From positions 920,443 through 984,442 of the forward strand of contig VTFK01000094.1 of assembly GCA_009617715.1 (NCBI GenBank): a DNA stretch of 64,000 bases, given 5' to 3'. Every line of letters starts with the position of its first letter. The first letter of the stretch is position 1. The notes below the pieces were generated by a model. That model searched no databases. It was not told where the DNA came from and worked only from the letters and a program-made list of their open reading frames with translations. Positions 1 to 13,700 of the stretch are shown here, piece by piece. The position numbers and the translations under genes are program-made. The stretch comes from Plectrocnemia conspersa (lineage: Eukaryota; Arthropoda; Insecta; Trichoptera; Polycentropodidae).

Positions 1-1697
1 AAAGCGAATTTCAAATGAAAGTCAAGTGCAAGTAAAAATGTATGCTTGGTCTGCCTGGAGGCAGGTTTTGTTGCGCATTCGCTTTCGATGCTACGGCCAA
101 TTAAGAAAATTTTGGTGTGTAATTGCATTTTTTAATTGCTCTCTGTTTTAATATTGAAAAAAATGCGTTTATCTATTAATGTCTGTCAATGTTTATAAAG
201 ACGCCGAACGATGGTTGAGAAATGCTTTTAGCTAATTCTTCGGAATATATTACGGTATACGAAGATTTTGAAGTGTAACTAGATTTGTTTACTTCCGTCT
301 TACTTCATATTAGAATATTTGCGTTGCATGACCGTTAAACGGTCTGAGATTCGGCCTTGCTTATGTCATTTCATTCAATCTATTCGTCAATGAAAAACAT
401 TTGTTTTTTTTCGTTAATGTTATTGTCACGTACAGTATGCAATTTTCATCATAACAAAGTCACTGAAAGAGGATTGAAGACAAATATCATATGATTATCG
501 CATTTTTAACGCGTAATTTGCGACAAGTTTTTTTCTCACGTCCATTTCGATAAGAGATTCGTATAATAGGTGTAGCCCTCCTCAGTACGTTATTTTATTA
601 GTAAGTCATAAGCTTTAAATAGTTTTTTAAGCAAAAAATTCTGAATTAAGTTTAATAAGATATGATAACAAATATTTTAATAGCAAAAAATACCGAATCC
701 AATCACACAAATTACTATTAAAAATGTATTATTATCTATTGTCTTATGACAATATTTTACTGAGGAGGCGATAAATTTATGCTATCCATGCCTTATTAAA
801 ACTGTTTCTTACTTTAAATTATTTATTTTTGCTTACTAAAATAGCATCTGTGGTTCAAAAGATATAAACTATTAGATAAAGATATTTTATATATATTTAA
901 TATACTATTTTATTTATAATATTATATTATATATTACAGCAATATACAAAATCGTTCATTTCAATACAACATTAAAATTAAATGGATCTATATATATATT
1001 TTAGTGAAGTTTTAAACCAAATATTTGTTGCAATAAATAACGAATAAAAAAATATAATTTAATTATTTAATATTTTAAGTAACTAAAACAAATATTAAAT
1101 AATTATCTTAGTTTTAAACCAAACTTTATTATAAGATAATTACGTGTTTATAATTTAATGACTTTAAAACTTGTAAAAGTTATTCTGATAATTTTCAATA
1201 AAGTAAAAAAGGCAGTTGTTTAAAAATAAATTTTATTTTTCCAAATATATATTTACATAATATTTTTTTTTTAATCACATGTTTGAGATGAACTTATTGT
1301 TTCGTTTCCATCAAAAATATATTTAATACACAAAAAATCATGTACAATACGTAAACGCAAAACTTATTACATTATTCAGATATTTACCCACATCTAAATA
1401 TTAAGAAAAATAACACATATCACCAAACCTACAAAATGCGAAAATACTTATTCTCTGTGTTTATAAAACGTTTATGTACAACTTTTACTGAATCCACTTA
1501 AAGACTACCCTTTATATAGAAAATAAAACATAATATTTTCACTGACCAAAAATAATATGTACATTTAAGTGTGTATAAATATTTTTTTAAATCACATTTT
1601 TTCTACAGTTACTATTGTTTGGTGTTCTATAACTATTTTTTTTCGTTGTTGATGTTATATATTTTAATATTTTTTTTATTTTTTACTTGGTAATTAA
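1..1697. other. 3' flank of the large membrane-protein gene; no gene seen
   Basis: AT-rich sequence with no convincing coding frame on either strand. It lies downstream of the stop codon of the minus-strand gene ending at 1698, so part of it is probably 3' UTR. A minus-strand AATAAA is present at 1675-1680, only 18 nt past the stop; another lies at 1232-1237. I cannot tell which poly(A) signal is used. Confidence 0.4.
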
Positions 1698-1789
1698 TTA
1701 ACAAGCACAATCACAAGAGCAGCTGCGCTTTACACGCTTCTCACGATGGAGAGGAGAATCCGCGGATCTCACGGAACGCGGTTGCACAT
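1698..1789 (-). CDS. Large membrane-protein gene, last exon: furin-type sites and CxCxCxC tail (residues 470-499)
   Basis: Two bases, 29 codons and a TAA stop at 1700-1698, after a 74-bp intron (1790-1863). The translation ends with R-E-K-R and the overlapping R-V-K-R (485-491), both fitting the furin consensus R-x-K/R-R, then S-C-S-C-D-C-A-C and stop. If the C terminus is lumenal, cleavage would release an eight-residue peptide with four alternating cysteines. That processing is inferred; the motif itself is seen directly. Confidence 0.85.
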
Positions 1790-4700
1790 CTGAAATTAAT
1801 AATTTAAATAGTATTATGCTCAATTATAACTTTGTTAGAATAAATAATATGAATTATACTTACAATGAGGACGTCCAGGATCTTGAACTGGAACCTCATG
1901 CACCAACGACATTGGTACTGGAATATGGATTGGCACAGCACGAGCCATTGCTTGTCTTCCCAACATTTCATGGCTGGCTTCGTGAGCTTGAGCTTCTTGT
2001 GCCTAAAATACAAGTAAAAATTAATAAAAAGATTTGTCCAAAACAATAGATAGAGTTTTTTGTAATCGCAAAAAAAATAATAGATAGTATTTCTTCTCTA
2101 GAATCTCCAAAATTATGATGTTTCGCAAATTTTTTTGTAAAATATGCAATAATTTATACAAATATTTAAAAAAAATCACAACCACTGCAATTTTAATTCA
2201 ACGGATTTAAACTTTTGATTAATTTCTTAGCAAAGAAGTTATATTATAAGTTCGTTTAAACTCATCTCTAAATCTAAATTTACGGCAGTTATTAGCAACG
2301 TTAAATTTTGCATATAAATATTAATACGGATTAATAAAATTAGCAATTTGTATAAAAATGTAAAGTTGTAGATTACATTGAGTTCTATTAAAACTATTTT
2401 CTGAGTCTAATTTTATGACAGTTATTAGCGACATTATATTTTGCATTAGCGTTTAAGTAAATAAATAAGTATTAGTTTTACTTCGTTAAATTCACAGCTG
2501 CACATTACAGGTAGTGATAAAAGAGGCAGAAATTTTCTATTAACACTCTGAAAACATTGATTAACAATAAAAGTTTATGACCGACTCCAGGAATTGCGAT
2601 TAGCAAATATTTTGTTTTAAGCTCCTAGGCAGCATTTACCAGTCAACAAAGTATTAAAAATGCAAGGATCAATTAATTAAGAATGATTGTATTGTTGGCA
2701 AAGATTCGCTCGCAAACAAAATGAAACAAGACTCAATGTTTTCATGTGAATGCTACAAAATCGTATTTTTTTCTACAATAATAAATATTATCTGATGGAA
2801 AGTAATCTTCAATTAAACATGCATCAAATATTTTAGAAATAATTATAATATTATCTCATAGGGGTATTTTAAATAAATTATTAATGAAATAATTATGCAC
2901 TCGTATATATTACTTGTTCATTTATATCTAGTATTTTAATTATTAATTATAATATGATATAATTTACATGTATAAATATTAACATAAATTGTAAATTAAA
3001 AAAATACAAAAATATATATTATGAATATAAATAAATACTCTATTTTACATATATAATTTTTTGAGAATCATCAAGAATTTTTGAAAAATTTTGATTATTT
3101 TCTCGTTTTTTGAGAAATAACAAACACCATTTAAGAGCATTGAGATGAAGTTGTAAATTGCATGACATTCTTTTGTAGCAAATAAATTGACATTACGAAA
3201 ATAATTTCTCTTGAAAAATGCCAAATCGAAAAATTTCGAGAAATCATTTTATGGAGCCTTTATTGGTAAAAATTAAATTTGTACAAATATATTTTAATGT
3301 TTTGCAACCACTGCATTTTTTATACCACTGCATAAGAAGGGGTAGTTTTATGCCAGATGTTTGCTTTTTGCAAGCATTTAATAGAGGTCAAAAGTATTTG
3401 AATGGCAAAAAAAACTATTTTCTTATAGATACTGTCATATCTCTGCTTTGATGATAATTATTAATTAAATAAGAATAAACAGCCCAATATAAACATCTGC
3501 AGATTTTAAAAATATATGGGAGCTTTTGCTAGATTTTTTCACCGAAAATTTTCGTAAAAATGGCAAATTTCACTTTAGATGATAATTTACGTGTTATAAT
3601 GTACCTAATAATATGTTCGTGATAAATGTTTTACCATTATTTAAGTTATTTTACATTTTAATAACTATAAATAATATAATTTACATGCTTCAATATTGGC
3701 AAAAAAATTCTTTAAAAATAAATTTCACATGCATAGAGATATCTACAGTAATATACTGTATTATTATAATCAAATGCAATATGTCATATATATTTTTTTA
3801 TTTATTAACATTTCTCGACAATTCTCGAGAAAATCGAGAAGTTAATTTGCGAATTCTCATTTCTTGAGAAACGCAAAACATTTAAAATCAGAATGCCTAG
3901 TTATGAACAATTGACTTATTTATAAACATTGAGTAGATGCATATACTTCAGCTATAAATAGCTAAAGCAAAAATAAAATATGTAAAAGCTCAAATAAATT
4001 CAAACACAAAAACATTAAAACTGCAACTTTTCTTAAATACTTCTACAGTCTTAATTAATGACTTATATTATATTATATAAGAGTTGTTCTCCGACTACTT
4101 CTACTGCTTCATGTGAGTAAGCAAGTTAAATCTTTAAGTCGACTTTAATTCGAAAAAAATATAAGGAGTCCAAAAATCGAACCTTGAACAAATTATAAAT
4201 AAGTGTAAAAAATAAACTATCTTCTAATCTAATTTATGTATATGTCTATGTAACGTTCTTTCGCATAACTCATCTGATTAGTATATTAGTTGCATACGAA
4301 TGAACATATATTTAAAATATGTTTTTATTATATTTACCTCTTGCTCTTCAACGCGTTGTTGTTCAGCGTGCTCTTGTTCAGCAGCACGAACAGCTTGTTG
4401 AACTGCTCTCAAATCATCTTCGCTGATCATCGGCAATGGCATTCGTTGTAAATGAATCTGAAAATTAAACAATTCATTGAATAAAAAAATGAGTGAAATA
4501 ACGTTAATCACCTGACGAAGTATATTCAAATGTAATCAAACGAGTTTAAAAGGACACATTAAAACTTGTTCTCATTCAATTCGTTATAATACCGGTTTGT
4601 CGAAAATAAATATACAACCTATTGCTGAATAAAAAATGTTAAAAAACCTCACCTCTTGCAAATGCTCCTCCTGAGGCATGTGAGAATCTTGAGGGACAGA

Positions 4701-7700
4701 CTCAGGTTCAACCTGAGGCATTTGCAGCCTCTGTACGTGGATGCGAACTTCCCTGGGGATCAGAGTCATCTGTTGCGGTTGTTGCTGGACGTGTTGAGGA
4801 ATCTGAACATGGAACTGCCTTTGATTCATGACTTGAGGAGGAACGAAGCTAGGCCGGAACTGATGAACTTCTTGCTGTTGATACTCAGGCATCTGATAAG
4901 AATGGGCTTGCTGAGGCGCCGGAGCCTGAAATTGATAAAAATATAAATAGCAATAAAACACGTGTTTCGTTGACAAGATCGATGAACCCAAACATTGTTT
5001 GGTGAAACAATTTTAGACGAATTCCCACGATAACATTTTCACACTTCCTACGCGGCCGAAACGTTATCTTGTTTATTATATCGACGGTTTGGCCTCTGGG
5101 TCGACGTGGCCAGACCCATTAAAAACCTTGGAGGCCTTGCTCGGCGATGAAAAACTATATATCTGATGAACATGTATACGTTAAAGAGTTTATATTTTAT
5201 AAATTATGTAATTGCACAAAAAACGTAGAATTAAACTCAATTATCGCAAATTGATTAAATACTGCGCTCCAACAATCCTTGAAACCATTTCAGATATGTA
5301 AGGCAAAGCTTGAGAAACATGTCACCGGTAAAAAGCACACAATATAACTTTAAAATGCCACGATCTTTTCTTGCAGTATAAATACGGCTGTGTTACAGCG
5401 GTAAAAGTAGCGTTTTTTTAATAATATATTTACATATTTTATAAACAGTGTATATGTATGTTTTTATATATATATATATATAATATACAATGAGGCACTA
5501 AAATACAAAATGCTTGAAATGCGTCCTTGATATTTTAATTATAAATTATAATAATACGTTGAACTATCTGAATGAGTCGCATTTATTATGATAATAAAAA
5601 AACAATAATAAATTATGTATGTTCATGTAATAAGTATAGTGATTCATAAGGCATGAAAATTATTTTTAAAAAATATATACATAGTGTAGTATTTTCAACA
5701 ACGTGAAGTATTTAAAATAATTTGTTAGAAACTACTGAATGTTTAATGCGCATTAAAAATTAGTGAAGTTATTTATATGTATCTGGCATTACTTAACATT
5801 TAGGATAGAACGCAAAAAATCCTGTATTCAATTAGAAAGAGCCAGCCATATTCGTATATCTACATACATACATAAATAAAAATGAAGCTCTTCAGAAAAA
5901 GTACTCTTAAATAACTTGTCCCAAAGAATAAAAACCAAATTTAATAAAGCCCAACTTACGTATTATTGTCCTCCTAAATAATAAATAAATTTGAAAAACA
6001 CATACTTTAATTTTCTCAGAATAAAAAAATAAACACATTTTATTGGAGATATATTTGAGTCAGAAAAAATTCACTCAAAAATATTTGGAACAAGTGGCAT
6101 TTAATATTTTATTTTTATATTACAAATCTGATCTTCATGACATGATACAAACAATAAATATAAAATCAAACACCATTTAAGAACATTCTCAGATTCTAAA
6201 GCAAAAATTCTTTAGAGAATATCTAAAAAAAGGCTTGAATTTATCCCGAAAATATTTTCTTAAACATGTCATTTCAATGAAATCATATCGAAATATGCTT
6301 TCACTGAAAGATATATATATTTACTAATGAAACTAAAATTTATTTTAGAGGTTTTAGTAAAATTATACGATTTTAGCTTTTCCATATCTATATATAATAC
6401 ATACATTTATAAACTATCATTATTTATTAACACGCGAAGTACAAATGTTACAGTGAATATGTATTTTTCAGTTAAGTTATGTTTTCAATAGTGAAGTCCA
6501 AATATATTTTCAATAATAGATACACATATATATCCACTATCAAAAATTTAATTTGCCTAGTCGCTAGTGAAATTATATGCTGCTCTAAAATGTCTATGAA
6601 ACTCAATTTGACAGTTGCGAAACGTCCATTTGCTGTCCATTCCCAAACCTAACCTAATGAAAGTTCTAAAACTGATCATAGTTTTAGAACTTTCATTAGA
6701 TGAGTCCAAAAATACCAACTTATCTCTTAAATAAATAAGCGGAAGAAGAAATACAGACAGACACATTCTCGCACATATTGTTTTATAATAGATATTACAC
6801 TATTTTTTAAAATATGATAGCTTTTTTTACCGATATTAACACGGACTTGAATAAAATATATTCAAATCGAATTTTGCTCAATAGGAGTGCGCAAAAACAG
6901 TTATCACTTCTCAGAAGTCAAAAATCCACGTCAAAAGGAATAAAATCGTGTCGGCAGTGGGAACGCTCGGTAACGATCGTTCCCACTGCAACGGCGCTGA
7001 CTTTATTGCTTTTGACGTGGATTTTTGACTTCTGAGAAGAGATAATTATTTTTTGCACTCTCTCATTGGTCAAAATTCGGTTTAGATATGCTTCATTCGA
7101 TTTTCACTTATTGCAAGGCATAATATTGTTATAAAAAGTCTTAACAGGAACGCTAGATAACCGAGCGTTCACTGCAACGGCACGATTTTATTTAACAGGG
7201 ACGTCGTTTGGAGGGGAAGTGGGGCAGGTAACTTGACCAGAAAAATGTATGTAATTTTATGAAATACCATGAATCTTAATGAAATCGAAATATTAAAAAA
7301 AACGACCACTAACTGGCCCAACTTTGCCCCCCCCCCTCTGAAATGCTGAAATGGCGTCCTTGCTTGACGTGTTTCAACAGAAAATTTACAATAAATAAAA
7401 TAAAGTTTATATACATAATTTGCGTTAACACAGTCAGTTTGAGAGCAAGAGATGGAAAGTTTGGGTTCACGCCCTTACTATTAACTCTAAAGCGCACGAT
7501 ACGTATATATGTTAATTATGAATAATGATGAAATAGATATCTTCTAAATTATGAATAATGATGAAATAGTATTAACTGTGCATATGCATATATAGTATAG
7601 TTAAAATCATCAAAAATATATTTTTTTGAAACGAGACTAAAACAAAAACATTTCTAACGACAATAGACATCGTTTTGCTCAGATGCAGATACATTTTTTT

Positions 7701-10700
7701 AACCCTTTAAACGCCAGTGAGTTTTTAGTGAGTCACCTGTTACTTCTCTTCACGCGTCAGTATCTCATTCTAAAAATAATTATGAAATATTTGGTTAACT
7801 GATAAATGAAATAAGTTCAATAATCTTTAATAATTAAAAAAAAAATTGTAAATAATTCGTTAGCTGGTTTTAAAAAAATAATTTCTGTAAAAAAAATAAT
7901 CAAGAAGTGACTCATTGGTGAGTCGCTGGCGTTTAAGTTGTTAAAGAAGATCTAAAACAAATTATTGCACAAACTAATTTAATGTTAAAAATAAATATAA
8001 GACTTAAGGAATATTTTTTCACATTCGCTCATTATATCAGTTCATTTAAGTTTAACAATAAAAAAACAGCCGTCAAATATCAACAAGACGGTTAATTTTT
8101 TTCTATATATTCTAAATAATAAACTGTTTTATCTTTCTATAAGCATGACGTAAAAATGAATATCGTACCATATTTGTATATTTTCAGTTATAAAAAAAAT
8201 TTAATTGTAGCCATAGATATAAAATACATATATTTTCCGAAAAGGTATATAGACTTATTTTACATTATTCAATCTTTATTGACCCAACTATCAGAATGAA
8301 AGAAATGTAGTACATCTCCAACCATTACCCAACACGCTGATAATATAAGCATCTCCAAAATTTGAATACGTCCTCATGTAAATCAATTTCGTGTACGTAA
8401 TACCGTGCGAGGTCGGGCGACTTTGCATTTGACCCAATCATACAATACAAAAAAGACTAGAAATTAGACCTCCAAAAAGTATGTATATTTTCTAAGGTCA
8501 ATTGCCACAGCAGCTGCGACAAATCAGATTAAATCTCTACTTCGTGATCGCCGATAACGATCGAAATGCGATACACACAAAGAGGATGATACTTGTGACG
8601 GAAGTATAAACTACCGGCACTAATCGATAGAATCACAAAGACTTCTTCGATACGATGACGTATTTCATTAGGAGCAAAACGATCCAATTCTATTTTTTAT
8701 TCCGAGCGCGCAAGGTTCGCGATCATCCGTCATTGTCAGTGCATCACTCCGCTTATGTACTCTCCGACGTCCTTGTCATCTTCGAGTCTTGTCTTCGCAA
8801 TGATGGTGAAGAGATGTGCGAAGACAGCGACGACAAAACGAAAACGTAAAAAAGGCCGTGCCGGAGTGCATTGTCCTTGTATGTGCAGCGAGAACGTGTA
8901 AATTGGAACGATAAAAAATTTACAACTAACAGGCGAGTTTAACACCTCGTCGATATAATGCAACGAATTCTGTAATGTCTAGTAGGCAATATTAAATAAA
9001 AATCTAGCTTAAGATGAGAACGATGGGGATTAATGTTACAGACGTCCGTGTTCTTGAACTATAAAATAGAATAACTAGTATGAGTTCTTATGAGTTTTCT
9101 ATACCTATAGATCGTTATTAATTATTACAATTAATAACCCATTATTTGGCAAAATCCGATATATCGGCTTTTACTACTTTGCCAGAAATCGCTAAATTCA
9201 AGGTTATCAATGAAAAGAGGATCAGAATTATTTTTAATGGGCCATAAAGTGTTTGCTTCAAGGAAAGACATAATTTTTCGGAACATATATTTTTTTATTA
9301 TTTAATGTAATACCAAAAAGTTTGACAATGAAAGTATCTTAACCAAGGAATCAATATTGTATTAAGTTGTTTTATAATGATGGGATGATTTTTTTGTAAT
9401 AATAACTATATATAACATACGTGTAATAGTATTATCGATACGCTGTAGTTTCCCGATAATAACCGTTATTACAGACGTGACATTTTGGCTGCTATTTCTA
9501 AGTTAACTTAGGTATTTTCAACTTTTAAATTTAAAGTTGAACAACGACATGCTAACGACCGATTACGAGCTATACTACAATACATGCCATTAAAACCGCT
9601 GAAGAAACTGAACAGCGACGTACTGTTGACCGATTACGTGCTACTGTACTACGTAAAAAATGGTGTATAGCCAAATATTAAAATAAATTTGTAATAACAG
9701 AATATAATTTAAATATATTTCAAGCTAGTAATATATCAAATTTAACAGCTGAGCAAAAGAGACCTAATATTATTTTATTTCTGGATCTTTCAGTATATTT
9801 GTCTTACGCTTTACATTCTAAAATAATTTAATATTGATACCAAGACTTTATTTAAAAGTCAATTATTTTAAGGATAATTGATATTTAAAATTTGTAAAGT
9901 CGTATTACAATAAGACCAAAATTTTCCATATTTTACCTATTTTTTTTTTCTATTTCTGAATGTAGTGTTTTGACTAAAAACTTTACAGTTAATTATATAT
10001 TAAAATCTTCGTAAAATGTAATATGTTAACGTAAACACATATAACCAGTCTCGTAAGTAGCACAATAATAAGTCGATAATAAATGTGTCAGGACTGGCTA
10101 TAAAATTAATTTGGCATAAAAATAATTTAGAACTATTTTTTTTATTTTATAAATTTATTTGTATTCTATATATAATTTTAGTCAAATAAGTAAAAAAATA
10201 GACACTTTCTTACAGAAAAAAGCGATTTTCTTTAATTGAGATCTTTATTACAAAAACCTTGAAAAGTTTCTGTACGATAAAATTGATAATTATGTTTTTA
10301 TACTGTGCATATATTTTTAACTTTTTGGTGCATTAAATAATAAAATTTTATGTATATTTTTAATAATACCTAGTTGAAAACAATTTCTTATATATGTAAT
10401 GATAAAACGTGTTCTACAATCATTCACTTGGGCTTTGACTCCAATTAAATTAAGGTAATTAAATTCAATGATAGTAATCATAAATTATGTTACTTTGTAA
10501 GGTATTTTTTTAATGCATCTAAAATTAGAGCAAAAATCGTACACATATAACCATAGCGAACGAAAGTGACTTCTTAAAGAATTAATACATTCCAAAGCGA
10601 CCTCGAAAAAATCACTTAAAAAATAATAACAAACACCTTGCGAATGTGTACACTTTATAAAGGTTAATGTTTGCACGTTTTTATACAATATATTTTTTAA

Positions 10701-13700
10701 TCGTCGTACAAAATGACATGGATGATATACGAGGAACCTTTTAGGATAAAAAAAAAAATCTAAGCATTGTTCCTCGTTGACATTTTCTAAAGAAGAAACC
10801 AATCTACTATGTAATGTTATGTTATTTGATGTTGTATTTTCTTTTTTGCGGTTCATTTGTGGACCCATTTAATATTCAACGTCGTGCCGAATAGTGTCCA
10901 ACAACAATTGCTCGTTGTTTGCACGCGTGACCTTCTCTGATATAAGGTAGACCAAGGATAACGATCGTTATTGTTATTTTTCTACTTATACACACATTAT
11001 TAATAACAAATTGTATAATTTTTTAACATACGTCATAGACTTAAACATTTACTTTTTTCTTATAGTTCATAAATAAATCATTCATTAATTGTATTGTATT
11101 ATAAACGTTTATATAACAATATGCATAATGCCATCAAAGACACGCAATGCAATTTCAATAATAATTCTTAAAAACTTTTTTCAACTTAAGACCAATCATC
11201 CAGTACATTCATTTCAGAAATATGATTAGTTGCACGATTAAAATAAATAGCTCTGACAGAGTCGCCAATGTTATAATCAATTATTATACAGTCACGACCT
11301 CTCAGTAGCCAGCTAGTGTTTCAGAACATTATTAACACGTATGTTAGTATATCGAATCTTGTCCGGTAATTAATTTTTTTATCAGTCGAAAAAAATATAA
11401 TGATAGGTTTAGAACCGTAGCGCGAAAGTGAAGACAGTTCAATCACCATGACTTCATTGCCAACTAAACCGCAATTCAATATATTTTCACATTTATATCT
11501 TATGATCAATCTATAAAATTGTACGATTTAAAGAAACATATATAAAGATAAATACCGAGAGACGTGTATAATTACAACTTCGATTAAATGTTTGTGTAGG
11601 TGATAATTATGGTATTTTGATTTGTATATAATTTATGATGCTTGAAAGAAGCTGAAATTTATGTATGGTATTGAAGGTTGAGAAGGCGACAGTTTAATAT
11701 TATATTATAAGTTAAATGAGTTCGATATTCGGTTCAAGTTCAGTCAGTTTTCAAAATCAAGGTATGGACCATCAAGGTTCGTATATGCGACGAGTGTTGA
11801 ATTATAATTATATATTTTGAATGCTATATGATTCGCTTATCAATATATCTTTATGCATACTATCTGCATAGTGCATATATTTAATATCTTACTCAAATTA
11901 AAATATCATAAAGTGTGATTTACTATTATAAATACTAAGAATTTAAAGTTTTACAAATAAAGGTGTGCCTTAAAATAATAAAATACATATTTATTTTATT
12001 TCTTATCTTTAGATTAGATAATATAATATACATTTAAATTTGTATAGTAAAATAGGAAATATAATACAAGCGTTTTTAATAAACAGAAAGTTAAGAAACA
12101 TCCTCTTAATAAAGCATAAAAATTCCTTAAGCAAAATAAATAATCCTGTACCACAATTTTAAGATTATCTTATTAATTTATCTATTTTTTATCTCTATCC
12201 ATCTTTGTAAGTGTATACCACATTTTATATTCTGCAAGCGTATATTTCAAGGTTTCCTTCTTCATATTTTGGCATGCTTTATTTTTAACGCAGAATATGA
12301 TATTTGCATCACTTTTACACACAATCTAAATAACTAAAAATGCTAAACGTATATTAAAATTCTCAACATATGATGTACACAGCTTTATTGTGAATATCTT
12401 CTATTACAATTGTTTTTTACAAAAAACGTATAGCAGTGCGTGCTATATAGTCAACTCTAGACTAACCAAAAATATTCCGATCTTTAAATAGCTCATCAAT
12501 ATATTAATATTTTAAAAATGTAAACATTTTCTAGTAGAATTGAATAACATAATAAACATCACTGCATGGTTAAATTTTCTATTGATGACAACCAATGCAA
12601 TTAAAATGATGTTGCTTCCTGTAATTAGGTTGCGATTTAGATGTGATTCGAACCACCATCCCTGACCGCCATAACCAATAATTTTTTGGCTCTATCTTAA
12701 TATTTTCATTGTCGCCTTGTCCATTATACGCTTATACATAAATATGTACATATGTACAGATATTCCTCTTGTGCGAGAGTGCATCAACCTTGAGACGATA
12801 TTTTACTGTTACACAAAACGTCGCCGAGCATTGTAGCCGTGTAATAAGCTCATCACGTTTGTGACATTTAATGATTCCAATTTCCTATCTGGCACTATTA
12901 TTTATTTTGTATCGGACCGGTCCATTAGAGCGCAACTTAGGGGGTATTTACAAGCGATTATGGCCGTAGGGAAAAAATATTACCATAATAACGCGTTCGT
13001 TCCTTTTCGGCTCTTTCAGCGTTCAACTTGTACCGGTTAAAATATAAATTATCAAATTACGAAATCCACAAATATCTCACCTTGCAACGGTGCTTCCTAA
13101 ACGTATGTTTTTACAACGAAAAAAATAACCTTCGCTTACACTAATTAGAAATAATTATAATGGCGCTGGGAAGCATTGCATATGAATTAAAATTATACAC
13201 AGCAATACACATATGATATTAATAGCATAGAATCGCTCAATATCTAATTAACAACAATCGTATGACACACTTTTTATAATCGATACACGCATGCGAATCA
13301 AACTCTTTTAAACGGATTTTCCCTGTCGTTACTCATGTTTATGTTACCAAACAATTTGAGTCAGATGTGTGTCAAAATATTTATATTTCACTTATAAAAG
13401 CTCGGTGATTGTACAGCAGGACTATTCAGCTATATGTTATATTAATTTTGAAAGGAATATCAGAATCAAACATAAATTACAAGCAGCCTACCTTGTAATA
13501 CATTGAAATTGTTCTAAACTCGGCGATTATCGTCGCTTCATGTGTGAATTTATGCTCACGATTTATTTCAATTTATTTAGAGATTCATTGAGCAATTTAT
13601 AATTTTAGTAAATCAAATTTCGCATTAAAATCAAGGAATTTTGGTGAATTTATAGCAAGATTTAAATTTCAAGAATATGAATCAAAATTAATTTCTATAT

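Noticed and set aside
10485..10868. 127-codon minus-strand open frame
   Set aside because: Long for AT-rich DNA but about one such frame is not surprising in 64 kb; no recognisable motif, promoter or splice support.
12640..12680. Minus-strand GGTTCGAATCAC B-box-like sequence
   Set aside because: No SINE body or tRNA fold follows; a single short match is not enough.
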